Numbered from the stretch's first letter, positions 23,241 through 37,800 are shown. The stretch is DNA of 64,000 nucleotides from Ptiloglossa arizonensis (GCF_051014685.1 NW_027478529.1:1-64000); one strand, 5' to 3'. The notes: a model not told the origin generated them from the sequence alone. Program-made: numbers and translations.

Positions 23241-26200
23241 ATGGGAGTTTGAAGCTAAGAAATGATTGAGAAGGCAACAAATTATTCGCACTTCTGCTGC
23301 TGCAGTCGCTTAACCAGAATGGCCTAGGGAAAAAACACACATACCGTTGTAATCGGGCGAGCTTCTACTTTCAGAAGCAGCAAGAATTTCTGGGTTTGGT
23401 CTATCCGTTCGCGAGATATGGGACCTTGAAGCTAAGAAATAGTTGAGAAGACAACAAATTTTTCGCACTTCTGCTGCTCCAAACGCTTAACCAGAATGGC
23501 CTATGGGAAAAATACACATACCGTTGTAATCGGGCGAGTTTCTACTTTCAGATGCCATAGGAATTTTTGAGTTAGGTCAATCCGTTCGCGATATATGGGA
23601 GTTTGAAGCCGAGAAATGGTTGAGAAGGCAACAAATATTTCGCTCTTCTGCTGCTCCAACCGCTTAACCAGAATGGCCTAGGGAAAAAATACCCATACCG
23701 CTGTAATCGGGCGAGTTTCTACTTTCAGACGCAACAGGAATTTTCGGGTTTTGTCAATCCGTTCGCGAGATATGGGAGTTTGAAGCTAAGAAATAGTTGA
23801 GAAGACAACAAATTTTTCGCAATTCTGCTGCTCCAAACGCTTAACCAGAATGGCCTAGGGAAAAAACACACATACCGTTGTAATCGGGCGAGTTTCTACT
23901 TTGAGAAGCAGCAGGAATTTTTGGGTTAGGTCAATCTGTTCGCGAGATATTGGAGTTTGAAGCCAAGAAATGGTTGAGAAGGCAACAAATATTTCGCACT
24001 TCTGCTGCTCCTACCGCTTAACCAGAATGGCCTATGGGAAAAATACACATACTGTTGTAATCGGGCGAGTTTCTACTTTCAGATGCAATAGAAATTTTTG
24101 GGTTAGGTCAATCCGTTCGCGACATATGGGAGTTTGAAGCCAAGAAATGATTGAGAAGGCAACAAATTTTTCGCACTTCTGTTGCTCCAACCGCTTAACC
24201 AGAATGGCCTAGGGAAAAAATACACATACCGTTGTAAGAGGACGAGTTTCTACTTTCAGACGCAATAGGAATTCTTGGGTTAGGTCAATCCGTTAGCGAG
24301 ATATGGGAGTTTGAAGCTAAGAAATGATTGAGAAGGCAACAAATTATTCGCACTTCTGCTGCTGCAGTCGCTTAACCAGAATGGCCTAGGGGGAAAATTC
24401 ACATACCGTTGTAATCGGGCGAGTTTCTACTTTCAGATGCAATACGAATTTTTGGGTTAGGTCAATCCGTTCGCGAGATATGGGAGTTTGAAGCTAAGAA
24501 ATAGTTGAGAAGACAACAAGTTTTTCGCAGTTCTGCTGCCCCAAACGCTTAACCAGAATGGCCTAGGGAAAAAACACACATATCGTTGTAATCGGGCGAG
24601 TTTCTACTTTGAGACGCAGCAGGAATTTTTGGGTTAGGTCAATCTGTTCGCGAGATATGGGAGTTTGAAGCCAAGAAATGGTTGAGAAGGCAACAAATAT
24701 TTCGCACTTCTGCTGCTCCAAACGCTTAACCAGAATGGCCTAGGGAAAAAATACACATACCGTTGTAACCGGACGAGTTTCTACTTTCATACGCAATAGC
24801 AATTTTTGGATTAGGTCAATCAGTTCGCGAGATACGGGAGTTTGAAGCTAAGAAATGGTTGAGAAGGCATCAAATTTTTCGCACTTCTGCTGCTCGAATC
24901 GCTTAACCAGATTGGCCTAGGGAAAAAATAAACATACCGTTGTAATTGGGCGAGCTTCTACTTTCAGAAGCAGCAAGAATTTCTGGGTTTGGTCTATCCG
25001 TTCGCGAGATATGGGACTTTGAAGCTAAGAAATAGTTGAGAAGACAACAAATTTTTCGCACTTCTGCTGCTCCAAACGCTTAACCAGAATGGCCTATGGG
25101 AAAAATACACATACCGTTGTAATCGGGCGAGTTTCTACTTTCAGATGCAATAGGAATTTTTGAGTTAGGTCAATCTGTTCGCGAGATATTGGAGTTTGAA
25201 GCCAAGAAATGGTTGAGAAGGCAACAAATATTTCGCACTTCTGCTGCTCCTACCGCTTAACCAGAATGGCCTATGGGAAAAATACACATACTGTTGTAAT
25301 CGGGCGAGTTTCTACTTTCAGATGCAATAGAAATTTTTGGGTTAGGTCAATCCGTTCGCGACATATGGGAGTTTGAAGCCAAGAAATGATTGAGAAGGCA
25401 ACAAATTTTTCGCACTTCTGTTGCTCCAACCGCTTAACCAGAATGGCCTAGGGAAAAAATACACATACCGTTGTAATCGGGCGAGCTTCTACTTTCAGAA
25501 GCAGCAAGAATTTCTGGGTTTGGTCTATCCGTTCGCGAGATATGGGACTTTGAAGCTAAGAAATAGTTGAGAAGACAACAAATTTGTCGCACTTCTGCTG
25601 CTCCAAACGCTTAACCAGAATGGCCTATGGGAAAAATACACATACTGTTGTAATCGGGCGAGTTTCTACTTTCAGATGCAATAGGAATTTTTGAGTTAGG
25701 TCAATCCGTTCGCGATATATGGGAGTTTGCAGCCAAGAAATGGTTGAGAAGGCAACAAATATTTCGCTCTTCTGCTGCTCCAACCGCTTAACCAGAATGG
25801 CCTAGGGACAAAATACACATACCGTTGTAACCGGACGAGTTTCTACTTTCATACGCAATAGCAATTTTTGGGTTAGGTCAATCCGTTCGCGAGATACGGG
25901 AGTTTGAAGCTAAGAAATGGTTGAGAAGGCAACAAATTTTTTGCACTTCTGCTGCTCCAGTCGCTTAACCAGAATGGCCTAGGGGGTAAATACACATACC
26001 GTTCTAATCGGGCGAATTTCTACTTTCAGATGAAATAGGAATTTTAGGGTTAGGTCAATCCGTTCGCGAGATATGGGAGTTTGAATCTAAGAAATAGTTG
26101 AGAAGACATCAAATTTTTCGCAATTCTGCTGCTCCAAACGCTTAACCAGAATGGCCTAGGGAAAAAACACACATACCGTTGTAATCGGGCGAGTTTCTAC

Positions 26201-28980
26201 TTTGAGACGCAGCAGGAATTTTTGGGTTAGGTCAATCCGGTCGCGAGATATGGGAGTTTGAATCTAAGAAATGGTTGAGAAGGCAACAAATTTTTCGCAC
26301 TTCTGCTGCTCCAGTCGCTTAACCAGATTGGCCTAGGGAAAAAATACACATACCGTTGTAATCGGGCGAGATTCTACTTTCAGACGCAGCAGGAATTTTT
26401 GGGTTTGTCAATCCGTTCGCGAGATATGGGTGTTTGAAGCTAAGAAATAGTTGAGAAGACAACAAGTTTTTCGCAATTCTGCTGCCCCAAACGCTTAACC
26501 AGAATGGCCTAGGGAAAAAACACACATACCGTTGTAATCGGGCGAGTTTCTACTTCGAGACGCAGCAGGAATTTTTGGGTTAGGTCAATCTGTTCGCGAG
26601 ATATGGGAGTTTGAAGCCAAGAAATGGTTGAGAAGGCAACAAATATTTCGCTCTTCTGGTGCTCCAACCGCTTAACCAGAATGGCCTAGGGAAAAAATAC
26701 TCATACCGTTGTAATCGGACGAGTTTCTACTTTCAGACGCAGCTGGAATTTTCGGGTTTTGTCAATCCATTCGCGAGATATTGGAGTTTGAAGCTAAGAA
26801 ATAGTTGAGAAGACAACAAATTTTTCCCAATTCTGCTGCTCCAAACGCATAACCAGAATGGCCTAGGGAAAAAACACACATACCGTTGTAATCGGGCGAG
26901 TTTCTACTTTGAGACGCAGCAGGAATTTTTGGGTTAGGTCAATCTGTTCGCGAGATATGGGAGTTTGAAGCCAAGAAATGGTTGAGAAGGCAACAAATAT
27001 TTCGCTCTTCTGCTGCTCCAACCGCTTAACCAGAATGGCCTAGGGAAAAAATACACATACCGTTGTAACCGGACGAGTTTCTACTTTCAGACGCAATAGG
27101 AATTTTTGGGTTATGTCAATCCGTTCGCGAGATACGGGAGTTTGACGCTAAGAAATGGTTGAGAAGGTAACAAATTTTTCGCATTTCTGCTGCTCCAACC
27201 GCTTAACCAGAATGGCCAAGGGAAAAAATACACATACCGTTGTAACCGGACGAGTTTCTACTTTCAGACGCAATAGGAATTTTTGGGTTAGGTCAATCCG
27301 TTCGCGAGATACGGGAGTTTGAAGCTAAGAAATGGTTGAGAAGGTAACAAATTTTTCGCACTTCTGCTGCTCCAGTCGCTTAACTAGAATGGCCTAGGGG
27401 GAAAATACACGTACCGTTGTAATCGGGCGAGTTTCTACTTTCAGACGCAATAGGAATTTTTGGGTTAGGTCTGGGTTAGGTCAATCCGTACCGTTGTAAC
27501 CGGACGAGTTTCTACTTTCATACGCAATAGCAATTTTTGGGTTAGGTCAATCCGTTCGCGAGATACGGGTGTTTGAAGCTAAGAAATGGTTGAGGAGGCA
27601 TCAAATTTTTCGCAATTCTGCTGTTCGAATCGCTTAACCAGATTGGCCTAGGGAAAAAATACACATACCGTTGTAATCGGGCGAGTTTCTGCTTTCAGAC
27701 GCAGCAGGAATTTCTGGGTTTGGTCTATCCGTTCGCGAGATATGGGACTTTGAAGCTAAGAAATAGTTGAGAAGGCAACAAATTTTTTGCACTTCTGCTG
27801 CTCCAGTCGCTTAACCAGAATGGCCTAGGGAAAAAATACACATACCGTTGTAACCGGACGAGTTTCTACTTTCAGACGCAATAGGCATTTTTGGGTTATG
27901 TCAATCCGTTCGCGAGATACGGGAGTTTGAAGCTAAGAAATGGTTGAGAAGGTAACAAATTTGTCGCACTTCTGCTGCTCCAACCGCTTAACCAGAATGG
28001 CCAAGGGAAAAAATACACATACCGCTGTAACCGGACGAGTTTCTACTTTCAGACGCAATAGGAATTTTTGGGTTAGGTCAATCCGTTCGCGAGATACGGG
28101 AGTTTGAAGCTAAGAAATGGTTGAGAAAGTAACAAATTTTTCGCACTTCTGCTGCTCCAGTCGCTTAACCAGAATGGCCTAGGGGGAAAATACACGTACC
28201 GTTGTAATCGGGCGAGTATCTACTTTCAGATGCAATAGGAATTTTTGGGTTAGGTCAATCCGTTCGCTACATATGGGAGTTTGAAGCTAAGACGTGGTTG
28301 AGAAGACAACAAATATTTCGCAATTCTGCTGCTCCAAAGGCTTAACCAGAATGGCCTAGGGAAAAAATACACATACCGTTGTAATCGGGCGAGTTTCTAC
28401 TTTCAGACGCAGCAGGAATTTTTGGGTTAGGTCAATCTGTTCGCGAGATATGAGAGTTTGAAGCCAAGAAATGGTTGAGAAGGCAACAAATTTTTTGCAC
28501 TTCTGCTGCTCCAGTCGCTTAACCAGAATGGCCTAGGGGGTAAATACACATACCGTTGTAATCGGGCGAGTTTCTACTTTCAGATGCAATACGAATTTTT
28601 GGGTTAGGTCAATCCGTTCGCGACATATGGGAGTTTGAAGCTAAGAAATGGTTGAGAAGGCAACAAATTTTTCGCACTTCTGCTGCTCCAGTCGCTTAAC
28701 CAGAATGGCCTAGGGAAAAAATACACATACCGTTGTAATCGAGCGAGTTTCTACTTTCAGACGCAGCAGGAATTTCTGTTATTGGTCAATCCGTTCGCGA
28801 GATATGGGAGTTTGAAGCCAAGAAATGGTTGAGAAGGCAACAAATATTTCGCAATTCTGCTGCTCCAAACGCTTAACCAGTATGGCCTAGGGAAAAAATA
28901 CACATACCGTTGTAAGAGGACGAGTTTCTACTTTCAGACGCAATAGGAATTCTTGGGTTAGGTCAATCCGTTAGCGAGAT
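23241..28980. repeat. Approximately 5.74-kb tandem duplication, copy 1
   Basis: From about 23241 the sequence is repeated at 28981 with an offset of 5740 bp. A private marker is 'gggaccttgaagc' (at 23421 and 29161). The offset rises to 6094 after two extra monomers in copy 2 and to 6453 after two more plus five bases. 5740 is not a multiple of 177 because each copy holds one truncated monomer. Variants absent to the left begin here: 'gcttctactttcagaagc', 'acccataccgctg' and 'ttttcgggttttgtc'. The last roughly 350 bp before 28980 have no clear partner. Confidence 0.8.
27413..27489. repeat. Truncated monomer (77 bp) with 11-bp local duplication
   Basis: Two 'accgttgtaa' cores lie only 77 bp apart (27413 and 27490) instead of 177. 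The right part of the monomer is joined directly to the next core ('caatccgtaccgttg'), skipping the segment from the TCGCGA anchor to 'acacat'. Just before the joint, 'tgggttaggtc' is present twice in tandem. The truncation shifts the register of the whole downstream array. Confidence 0.9.
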
Positions 28981-31900
28981 ATGGGAGTTTGAAGCTAAGA
29001 AATGATTGAGAAGGCAACAAATTATTCGCACTTCTGCTGCTGCAGTCGCTTAACCAGAATGGCCTAGGGAAAAAACACACATACCGTTGTAATCGGGCGA
29101 GCTTCTACTTTCAGAAGCAGCAAGAATTTCTGGGTTTGGTCTATCCGTTCGCGAGATATGGGACCTTGAAGCTAAGAAATAGTTGAGAAGACAACAAATT
29201 TTTCGCACTTCTGCTGCTCCAAACGCTTAACCAGAATGGCCTATGGGAAAAATACACATACCGTTGTAATCGGGCGAGTTTCTACTTTCAGATGCAATAG
29301 GAATTTTTGAGTTAGGTCAATCCGTTCGCGATATATGGGAGTTTGAAGCCGAGAAATGGTTGAGAAGGCAACAAATATTTCGCTCTTCTGCTGCTCCAAC
29401 CGCTTAACCAGAATGGCCTAGGGAAAAAATACCCATACCGCTGTAATCGGGCGAGTTTCTACTTTCAGACGCAACAGGAATTTTCGGGTTTTGTCAATCC
29501 GTTCGCGAGATATGGGAGTTTGAAGCTAAGAAATAGTTGAGAAGACAACAAATTTTTCGCAATTCTGCTGCTCCAAACGCTTAACCAGAATGGCCTAGGG
29601 AAAAAACACACATACCGTTGTAATCGGGCGAGTTTCTACTTTGAGACGCAGCAGGAATTTTTGGGTTAGGTCAATCTGTTCGCGAGATATTGGAGTTTGA
29701 AGCCAAGAAATGGTTGAGAAGGCAACAAATATTTCGCACTTCTGCTGCTCCTACCGCTTAACCAGAATGGCCTATGGGAAAAATACACATACTGTTGTAA
29801 TCGGGCGAGTTTCTACTTTCAGATGCAATAGAAATTTTTGGGTTAGGTCAATCCGTTCGCGACATATGGGAGTTTGAAGCCAAGAAATGATTGAGAAGGC
29901 AGCAAATTTTTCGCACTTCTGTTGCTCCAACCGCTTAACCAGAATGGCCTAGGGAAAAAATACACATACCGTTGTAAGAGGACGAGTTTCTACTTTCAGA
30001 CGCAATAGGAATTCTTGGGTTAGGTCAATCCGTTAGCGAGATATGGGAGTTTGAAGCTAAGAAATGATTGAGAAGGCAACAAATTATTCGCACTTCTGCT
30101 GCTGCAGTCGCTTAACCAGAATGGCCTAGGGGGAAAATTCACATACCGTTGTAATCGGGCGAGTTTCTACTTTCAGATGCAATACGAATTTTTGGGTTAG
30201 GTCAATCCGTTCGCGAGATATGGGAGTTTGAAGCTAAGAAATAGTTGAGAAGACAACAAGTTTTTCGCAGTTCTGCTGCCCCAAACGCTTAACCAGAATG
30301 GCCTAGGGAAAAAACACACATATCGTTGTAATCGGGCGAGTTTCTACTTTGAGACGCAGCAGGAATTTTTGGGTTAGGTCAATCTGTTCGCGAGATATGG
30401 GAGTTTGAAGCCAAGAAATGGTTGAGAAGGCGACAAATATTTCGCACTTCTGCTGCTCCAAACGCTTAACCAGAATGGCCTAGGGAAAAAATACACATAC
30501 CGTTGTAACCGGACGAGTTTCTACTTTCATACGCAATAGCAATTTTTGGATTAGGTCAATCCGTTCGCGAGATACGGGAGTTTGAAGCTAAGAAATGGTT
30601 GAGAAGGCATCAAATTTTTCGCACTTCTGCTGCTCGAATCGCTTAACCAGATTGGCCTAGGGAAAAAATAAACATACCGTTGTAATTGGGCGAGCTTCTA
30701 CTTTCAGAAGCAGCAAGAATTTCTGGGTTTGGTCTATCCGTTCGCGAGATATGGGACTTTGAAGCTAAGAAATAGTTGAGAAGACAACAAATTTTTCGCA
30801 CTTCTGCTGCTCCAAACGCTTAACCAGAATGGCCTATGGGAAAAATACACATACCGTTGTAATCGGGCGAGTTTCTACATTCAGATGCAATAGGAATTTT
30901 TGAGTTAGGTCAATCTGTTCGCGAGATATTGGAGTTTGAAGCCAAGAAATGGTTGAGAAGGCAACAAATATTTCGCACTTCTGCTGCTCCTACCGCTTAA
31001 CCAGAATGGCCTATGGGAAAAATACACATACTGTTGTAATCGGGCGAGTTTCTACTTTCAGATGCAATAGAAATTTTTGGGTTAGGTCAATCCGTTCGCG
31101 ACATATGGGAGTTTGAAGCCAAGAAATGATTGAGAAGGCAACAAATTTTTCGCACTTCTGTTGCTCCAACCGCTTAACCAGAATGGCCTAGGGAAAAAAT
31201 ACACATACCGTTGTAATCGGGCGAGCTTCTACTTTCAGAAGCAGCAAGAATTTCTGGGTTTGGTCTATCCGTTCGCGAGATATGGGACTTTGAAGCTAAG
31301 AAATAGTTGAGAAGACAACAAATTTGTCGCACTTCTGCTGCTCCAAACGCTTAACCAGAATGGCCTATGGGAAAAATACACATACCGTTGTAATCGGGCG
31401 AGTTTCTACTTTCAGATGCAATAGGAATTTTTGAGTTAGGTCAATCCGTTCGCGATATATGGGAGTTTGCAGCCAAGAAATGGTTGAGAAGGCAACAAAT
31501 ATTTCGCTCTTCTGCTGCTCCAACCGCTTAACCAGAATGGCCTAGGGACAAAATACACATACCGTTGTAACCGGACGAGTTTCTACTTTCATACGCAATA
31601 GCAATTTTTGGGTTAGGTCAATCCGTTCGCGAGATACGGGAGTTTGAAGCTAAGAAATGGTTGAGAAGGTAACAAATTTTTCGCACTTCTGCTGCTCCAA
31701 CCGCTTAACCAGAATGGCCAAGGGAGAAAATACACACACCGTTGTAACCAGACGAGTTTCTACTTTCAGACGCAATAGGAATTTTTGGGTTAGGTCAATC
31801 TGTTCGCGAGATATGGGAGTTTGAAGCTAAGAAATGGTTGAGAAGACAACAAATTTTTCGCAATTCTGCTGCTCCAAAGGCTTAACCAGAATGGCCTAGG

Positions 31901-34890
31901 GAAAAAATACACATACCGTTGTAATCGGGCGAGTTTCTACTTTCAGACGCAGCAGGAATTTTTGGGTTATGTCAATCTGTTCGCGAGATATGGGAGTTTG
32001 AAGCCAAGAAATGGTTGAGAAGGCAACAAATTTTTTGCACTTCTGCTGCTCCAGTCGCTTAACCAGAATGGCCTAGGGGGTAAATACACATACCGTTCTA
32101 ATCGGGCGAATTTCTACTTTCAGATGAAATAGGAATTTTAGGGTTAGGTCAATCCGTTCGCGAGATATGGGAGTTTGAATCTAAGAAATAGTTGAGAAGA
32201 CATCAAATTTTTCGCAATTCTGCTGCTCCAAACGCTTAACCAGAATGGCCTAGGGAAAAAACACACATACCGTTGTAATCGGGCGAGTTTCTACTTTGAG
32301 ACGCAGCAGGAATTTTTGGGTTAGGTCAATCCGATCGCGAGATATGGGAGTTTGAATCTAAGAAATGGTTGAGAAGGCAACAAATTTTTCGCACTTCTGC
32401 TGCTCCAGTCGCTTAACCAGATTGGCCTAGGGAAAAAATACACATACCGTTGTAATCGGGCGAGATTCTACTTTCAGACGCAGCAGGAATTTTTGGGTTT
32501 GTCAATCCGTTCGCGAGATATGGGTGTTTGAAGCTAAGAAATAGTTGAGAAGACAACATGTTTTTCGCAATTCCGCTGCCCCAAACGCTTAACCAGAATG
32601 GCCTAGGGAAAAAACACACATACCGTTGTAATCGGGCGAGTTTCTACTTTGAGACGCAGCAGGAATTTTTGGGTTAGGTCAATCTGTTCGCGAGATATGG
32701 GAGTTTGAAGCCAAGAAATGGTTGAGAAGGCAACAAATATTTCGCTCTTCTGGTGCTCCAACCGCTTAACCAGAATGGCCTAGGGAAAAAATACTCATAC
32801 CGTTGTAATCGGACGAGCTTCTACTTTCAGACGCAGCTGGAATTTTCGGGTTTTGTCAATCCATTCGCGAGATATGGGAGTTTGAAGCTAAGAAATAGTT
32901 GAGAAGACAACAAATTTTTCCCAATTCTGCTGCTCCAAACGCATAACCAGAATGGCCTAGGGAAAAAACACACATACCGTTGTAATCGGGCGAGTTTCTA
33001 CTTTGAGACGCAGCAGGAATTTTTGGGTTAGGTCAATCTGTTCGCGAGATATGGGAGTTTGAAGCCAAGAAATGGTTGAGAAGGCAACAAATATTTCGCT
33101 CTTCTGCTGCTCCAACCGCTTAACCAGAATGGCCTACGGAAAAAATACACATACCGTTGTAACCGGACGAGTTTCTACTTTCATACGCAATAGCAATTTT
33201 TGGGTTAGGTCAATCCGTTCGCGAGATACGGGAGTTTGAAGCTAAGAAATGGTTGAGGAAGCATCAAATTTTTCGCACTTCTGCTGTTCGAATCGCTTAA
33301 CCAGATTGGCCTAGGGAAAAAATACACATACCGTTGTAATCGGGCGAGTTTCTACTTTCAGACGCAGCAGGAATTTCTGGGTATGGTCTATCCGTTCGCG
33401 AGATATGGGACTTTGAAGCTAAGAAATAGTTGAGAAGGCAACAAATTTTTTGCACTTCTGCTGCTCCAGTCGCTTAACCAGAATGGCCTAGGGAAAAAAT
33501 ACACATTCCGTTGTAACCGGACGAGTTTCTACTTTCAGACGCAATAGGAATTTTTGGGTTATGTCAATCCGTTCGCGAGATACGGGAGTTTGAAGCTAAG
33601 AAATGGTTGAGAAGGTAACAAATTTTTCGCACTTCTGCTGCTCCAACCGCTTAACCAGAATGGCCAAGGGAAAAAATACACATACCGTTGTAACCGGACG
33701 AGTTTCTATATTCAGACGCAATAGGAAATTTTGGGTTAGGTCAATCCGTTCGCGAGATACGGGAGTTTGAAGCTAAGAAGTGGTTGAGAAGGTAACAAAT
33801 TTTTCGCACTTCTGCTGCTCCAGTCGCTTAACCAGAATGGCCTAGGGTGAAAATACACGTACCGTTGTAATCGGGCGAGTTTCTATTATACTTTCAGACG
33901 CAATAGGAATTTTTGGGTTAGGTCTGGGTTAGGTCAATCCGTACCGTTGTAACCGGACGAGTTTCTACTTTCATACGCAATAGCAATTTTTGGGTTCGGT
34001 CAATCCGTTCGCGAGATACGGGTGTTTGAAGCTAAGAAATGGTTGAGGAGGCATCAAATTTTTCGCACTTCTGCTGTTCGAATCGCTTAACCAGATTGGC
34101 CTAGGGAAAAAATACACATACCGTTGTAATCGGGCGAGTTTCTACTTTCAGACGCAGCAGGAATTTCTGGGTTTGGTCTATCCGTTCGCGAGATATGGGA
34201 CTTCGAAGCTAAGAAATAGTTGAGAAGGCAACAAATTTTTTGCACTTCTGCTGCTCCAGTCGCTTAACCAGAATGGCCTAGGGAAAAAATACACATACCG
34301 TTGTAACCGGACGAGTTCCTACTTTCAGACGCAATAGGAATTTTTGGGTTATGTCAATCCGTTCGCGAGATACGGGAGTTTGAAGCTAAGAAATGGTTGA
34401 GAAGGTAACAAATTTTTCGCACTTCTGCTGCTCCAGTCGCTTAACCAGAATGGCCTAGGGGGAAAATACACGTACCGTTGTAATCGGGCGAGTATCTACT
34501 TTCAGATGCAATAGGAATTTTTGGGTTAGGTCAATCCGTTCGCTACATATGGGAGTTTGAAGCTAAGACATGGTGGAGAAGACAACAAATTTTTCGCAAT
34601 TCTGCTGCTCCAAAGGCTTAACCAGAATGGCCTAGGGAAAAAATACACATACCGTTGTAATCGGGCGAGTTTCTACTTTCAGACGCAGCAGGAATTTTTG
34701 GGTTAGGTCAATCTGTTCGCGAGATATGAGAGTTTGAAGCCAAGAAATGGTTGAGAAGGCAACAAATTTTTTGCACATCTGCTGCTCCAGTCGCTTAACC
34801 AGAATGGCCTAGGGGGTATATACACATACCGTTGTAATCGGGCGAGTTTCTACTTTCAGATGCAATACGAATTTTTGGGTTAGGTCAATC
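28981..34890. repeat. Approximately 5.74-kb tandem duplication, copy 2
   Basis: Repeats copy 1 in order. Two extra monomers near 31.65-32.0 kb and two near 33.15-33.5 kb lengthen it, and one monomer is missing between the truncated monomer and about 34490. It contains its own version of the truncated monomer (33861-33943) with a five-base insertion not present in copy 1. The correspondence to copy 1 fades near 34890. Confidence 0.8.
33861..33942. repeat. Truncated monomer (82 bp), second occurrence
   Basis: Same deletion joint and same 11-bp doubling as at 27413, so it is a copy by descent and not an independent event. It carries five extra bases: 'tttctattatactttcag' replaces 'tttctactttcag'. 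Core spacing is 82 bp (33861 to 33943). The preceding 'cctagggtgaaaa' has a T not seen in its 53.7-kb partner. Confidence 0.9.
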
Positions 34891-37800
34891 CGTTCGCGAG
34901 ATATGGGAGTTTGAAGCCAAGAAATGGTTGAGAAGGCAACAAATATTTCGCTCTTCTGGTGCTCCAACAGCTTAACCAGAATGGCCTAGGGAAAAAATAC
35001 ACATACCGTTGTAACCGGACGAGTTTCTACTTTCATACGCAATAGCAATTTTTGGGTTAGGTCAATCCGTTCGCGAGATACGGGAGTTTGAAGCTAAGAA
35101 ATGGTTGAGAAGGCATCAAATTTTTCGCACTTCTGCTGCTCGAATCGCTTAACCAGATTGGCCTAGGCAAAAAATAAACATACCGTTGTAATCGGGCGAG
35201 CTTCTACTTTCAGAAGCAGCAAGAATTTCTCGGTTTGGTCTATCCGTTCGCGAGATATGGGACTTTGAAGCTAAGAAATAGTTGAGAAGACAACAAATTT
35301 TTCGCACTTCTGATGCTCCAAACGCTTAACCAGAATGGCCTATGGGAAAAATATACATACCGTTGTAATCGGGCGAGTTTCTACTTTCAGATGCAATAGG
35401 AATTTTTGAGTTAGGTCAATCCGTTCGCGATATATGGGAGTTTGAAGCCAAGAAATGGTTGAGAAGGCAACAAATATTTTGCTCTTCTGCTGCTCCAACC
35501 GCTTAACCAGAATGGCCTAGGGAAAAAATACACATACCGTTGTAACCGGACGAGTTTCTACTTTCATACGCAATAGCAATTTTTGGGTTAGGTCAATCCG
35601 TTCGCGAGATACGGGAGTTTGAAGCTAAGAAATGGTTGAGAAGGCAACAAATTTTTCGCACTTCTGCTGCTCGAATCGCTTAACCAGACTGGCCTAGGGA
35701 AAAAATAAACATACCGTTGTAATCGGGCGAGCTTCTACTTTCAGAAGCAGCAAGAATTTCTGGGTTTGGTCTATCCGTTCGCGAGATATGGGACTTTGAA
35801 GCTAAGAAATAGTTGAGAAGACAACAAATTTTTCGCACATCTGCTGCTCCAAACGCTTCACCAGATAGGCCTATGGGAAAAATGCACATACCGTTGTAAT
35901 CGGGCGAGTTTCTACTTTCAAATGCAATAGGAATTTTTGAGTTAGGTCAATCCGTTCGCGATATATGGGAGTTTGAAGCCAAGAAATGGTTGAAAAGGCA
36001 ACAAATATTTCGCTCTTCTGCTGCTCCAACCGCTTAACCAGAATGGCCTAGGGAAAAAATACCCATACCGCTGTAATCGGGCGAGTTTCTACTTTCAGAC
36101 GCAGCAGGAATTTTCGGGTTTTGTCAATCCGTTCGCGAGATATGGGAGTTTGAAGCTAAGAAATAGTTGAGAAGACAACAAATTTTTCGCAATTCTGCTG
36201 CTCCAAACGCTTAACCAGAATGGCCTAGGGAAAAAACACACATACCGTTGTAATCGGGCGAGTTTCTACTTTGAGACGCAGCAGGAATTTTTGGGTTAGG
36301 TCAATCTGTTCGCGAGATATTGGAGTTTGAAGCCAAGAAATGGTTGAGAAGGCAACAAGTATTTCGCACTTCTGCTGCTCCTACCGCTTAACCAGAATGG
36401 CCTATGGGAAAAATACACATACTGTTGTAATCGGGCGAGTTTCTACTTTCAGATGCAATAGAAATTTTTGGGTTAGGTCAATCCGTTCGCGACATATGGG
36501 AGTTTGAAGCCAAGAAATGATTGAGAAGGCAACAAATTTTTCGCACTTCTGTTGCTCCAACCGCTTAACCAGAATGGCCTAGGGAAAAAATACACATACC
36601 GTTGTAACCGGACGAGTTTCTACTTTCATACGCAGTAGCAAATTTTGGGTTAGGTCAATCCGTTCGCGAGATACGGGAGTTTGAAGCTAAGAAATGGTTG
36701 AGAAGGCATCAAATTTTTCGCATTTCTGCTGCTCGAATCGCTTAACCAGATTGGCCTAGGGAAAAAATAAACATACCGTTGTAATCGGGCGAGCTTCTAC
36801 TTTCAGAAGCAGCAAGAATTTCTGGGTTTGGTCTATCCGTTCGCGAGATATGGGACTTTGAAGCTAAGAAATAGTTGAGAAGACAAAAAATTTGTCGCAC
36901 TTCTGCTGCTCCAAACGCTTAACCAGAATGGCCTATGGGAAAAATACACATACCGTTGTAATCGGGCGAGTTTCTACTTTCAGATGCAATAGGAATTTTT
37001 GAGTTAAGTCAATCCGCTCGCGATATATGGGAGTTTGCAGCCAAGAAATGGTTGAGAAGGCAACAAATATTTCGCTCTTCTGCTGCTCCAACCGCTTAAC
37101 CAGAATGGCCTAGGGAAAAAATACACATACCGTTGTAACCGGACGAGTTTCTAGTTTCATACGCAATAGCAATTTTTGGGTTAGGTCAATCCGTTCGCGA
37201 GATACGGGAGTTTGAAGCTAAGAAATGGTTGAGGAGGCATCAAATTTTTCACACTTCTGCTGCTCGAATCGCTTAACCAGATTGGCCTAGGGAAAAAATA
37301 CACATACCGTTGTAACCGGACGAGTTTCTACTTTCAGACGCAATAGGAATTTTTGGGTAATGTCAATCCGTTCGCGAGATACGGGAGTTTAAAGCTAAGA
37401 AATGGTTGAGAAAGTAACAAATTTTTCGCACTTCTTCTGGTCCAACCGCTTAACCAGAATGGCCAAGGGAGAAAATACACATACCGTTGTAACCTGACGA
37501 GTTTCTACTTTCAGACGCAATAGGAATTTTTGGGTTAGGTCAATCTGTTCGCGAGATATGGGAGTTTGAAGCTAAGAAATGGTTGAGAAGACAACAAATT
37601 TTTCGCAATTCTGCTGCTCCAAAGGCTTAACCAGAATGGCCTAGGGAAAAAATACACATACCGTTGTAATCGGGCGAGTTTCTACTTTCAGACGCAGCAG
37701 GAATTTTTGGGTTATGTCAATCTGTTCGCGAGATATGGGAGTTTGAAGCCAAGAAATGGTTGAGAAGGCAACAAATATTTCGCTCTTCTGCTGCTCCAAC

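Noticed and set aside
2895..23269. Plus-strand reading frames of about 65 codons beginning MKLRNG, at 2895, 6079, 8202, 9087, 9618, 10857, 12274, 13691, 23072 and others
   Set aside because: Each spans just over one monomer, recurs wherever the same monomer variant recurs, and starts and stops at variable satellite sites. There is no promoter, splice or codon-use signal, and no domain.
27450..27490. Telomere-like 'gggttagg' strings, doubled at 27.46, 33.92 and 53.83 kb
   Set aside because: The motif is part of the ordinary monomer (once per 177 bp) and the doubling is an 11-bp local duplication. There is no run of 6- or 7-bp telomere units.
33879..33890. TATA-like 'tattatac' near 33.88 and 53.79 kb as a promoter
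   Set aside because: It is a five-base insertion in one truncated monomer and its copy. Nothing downstream could be a transcription unit.
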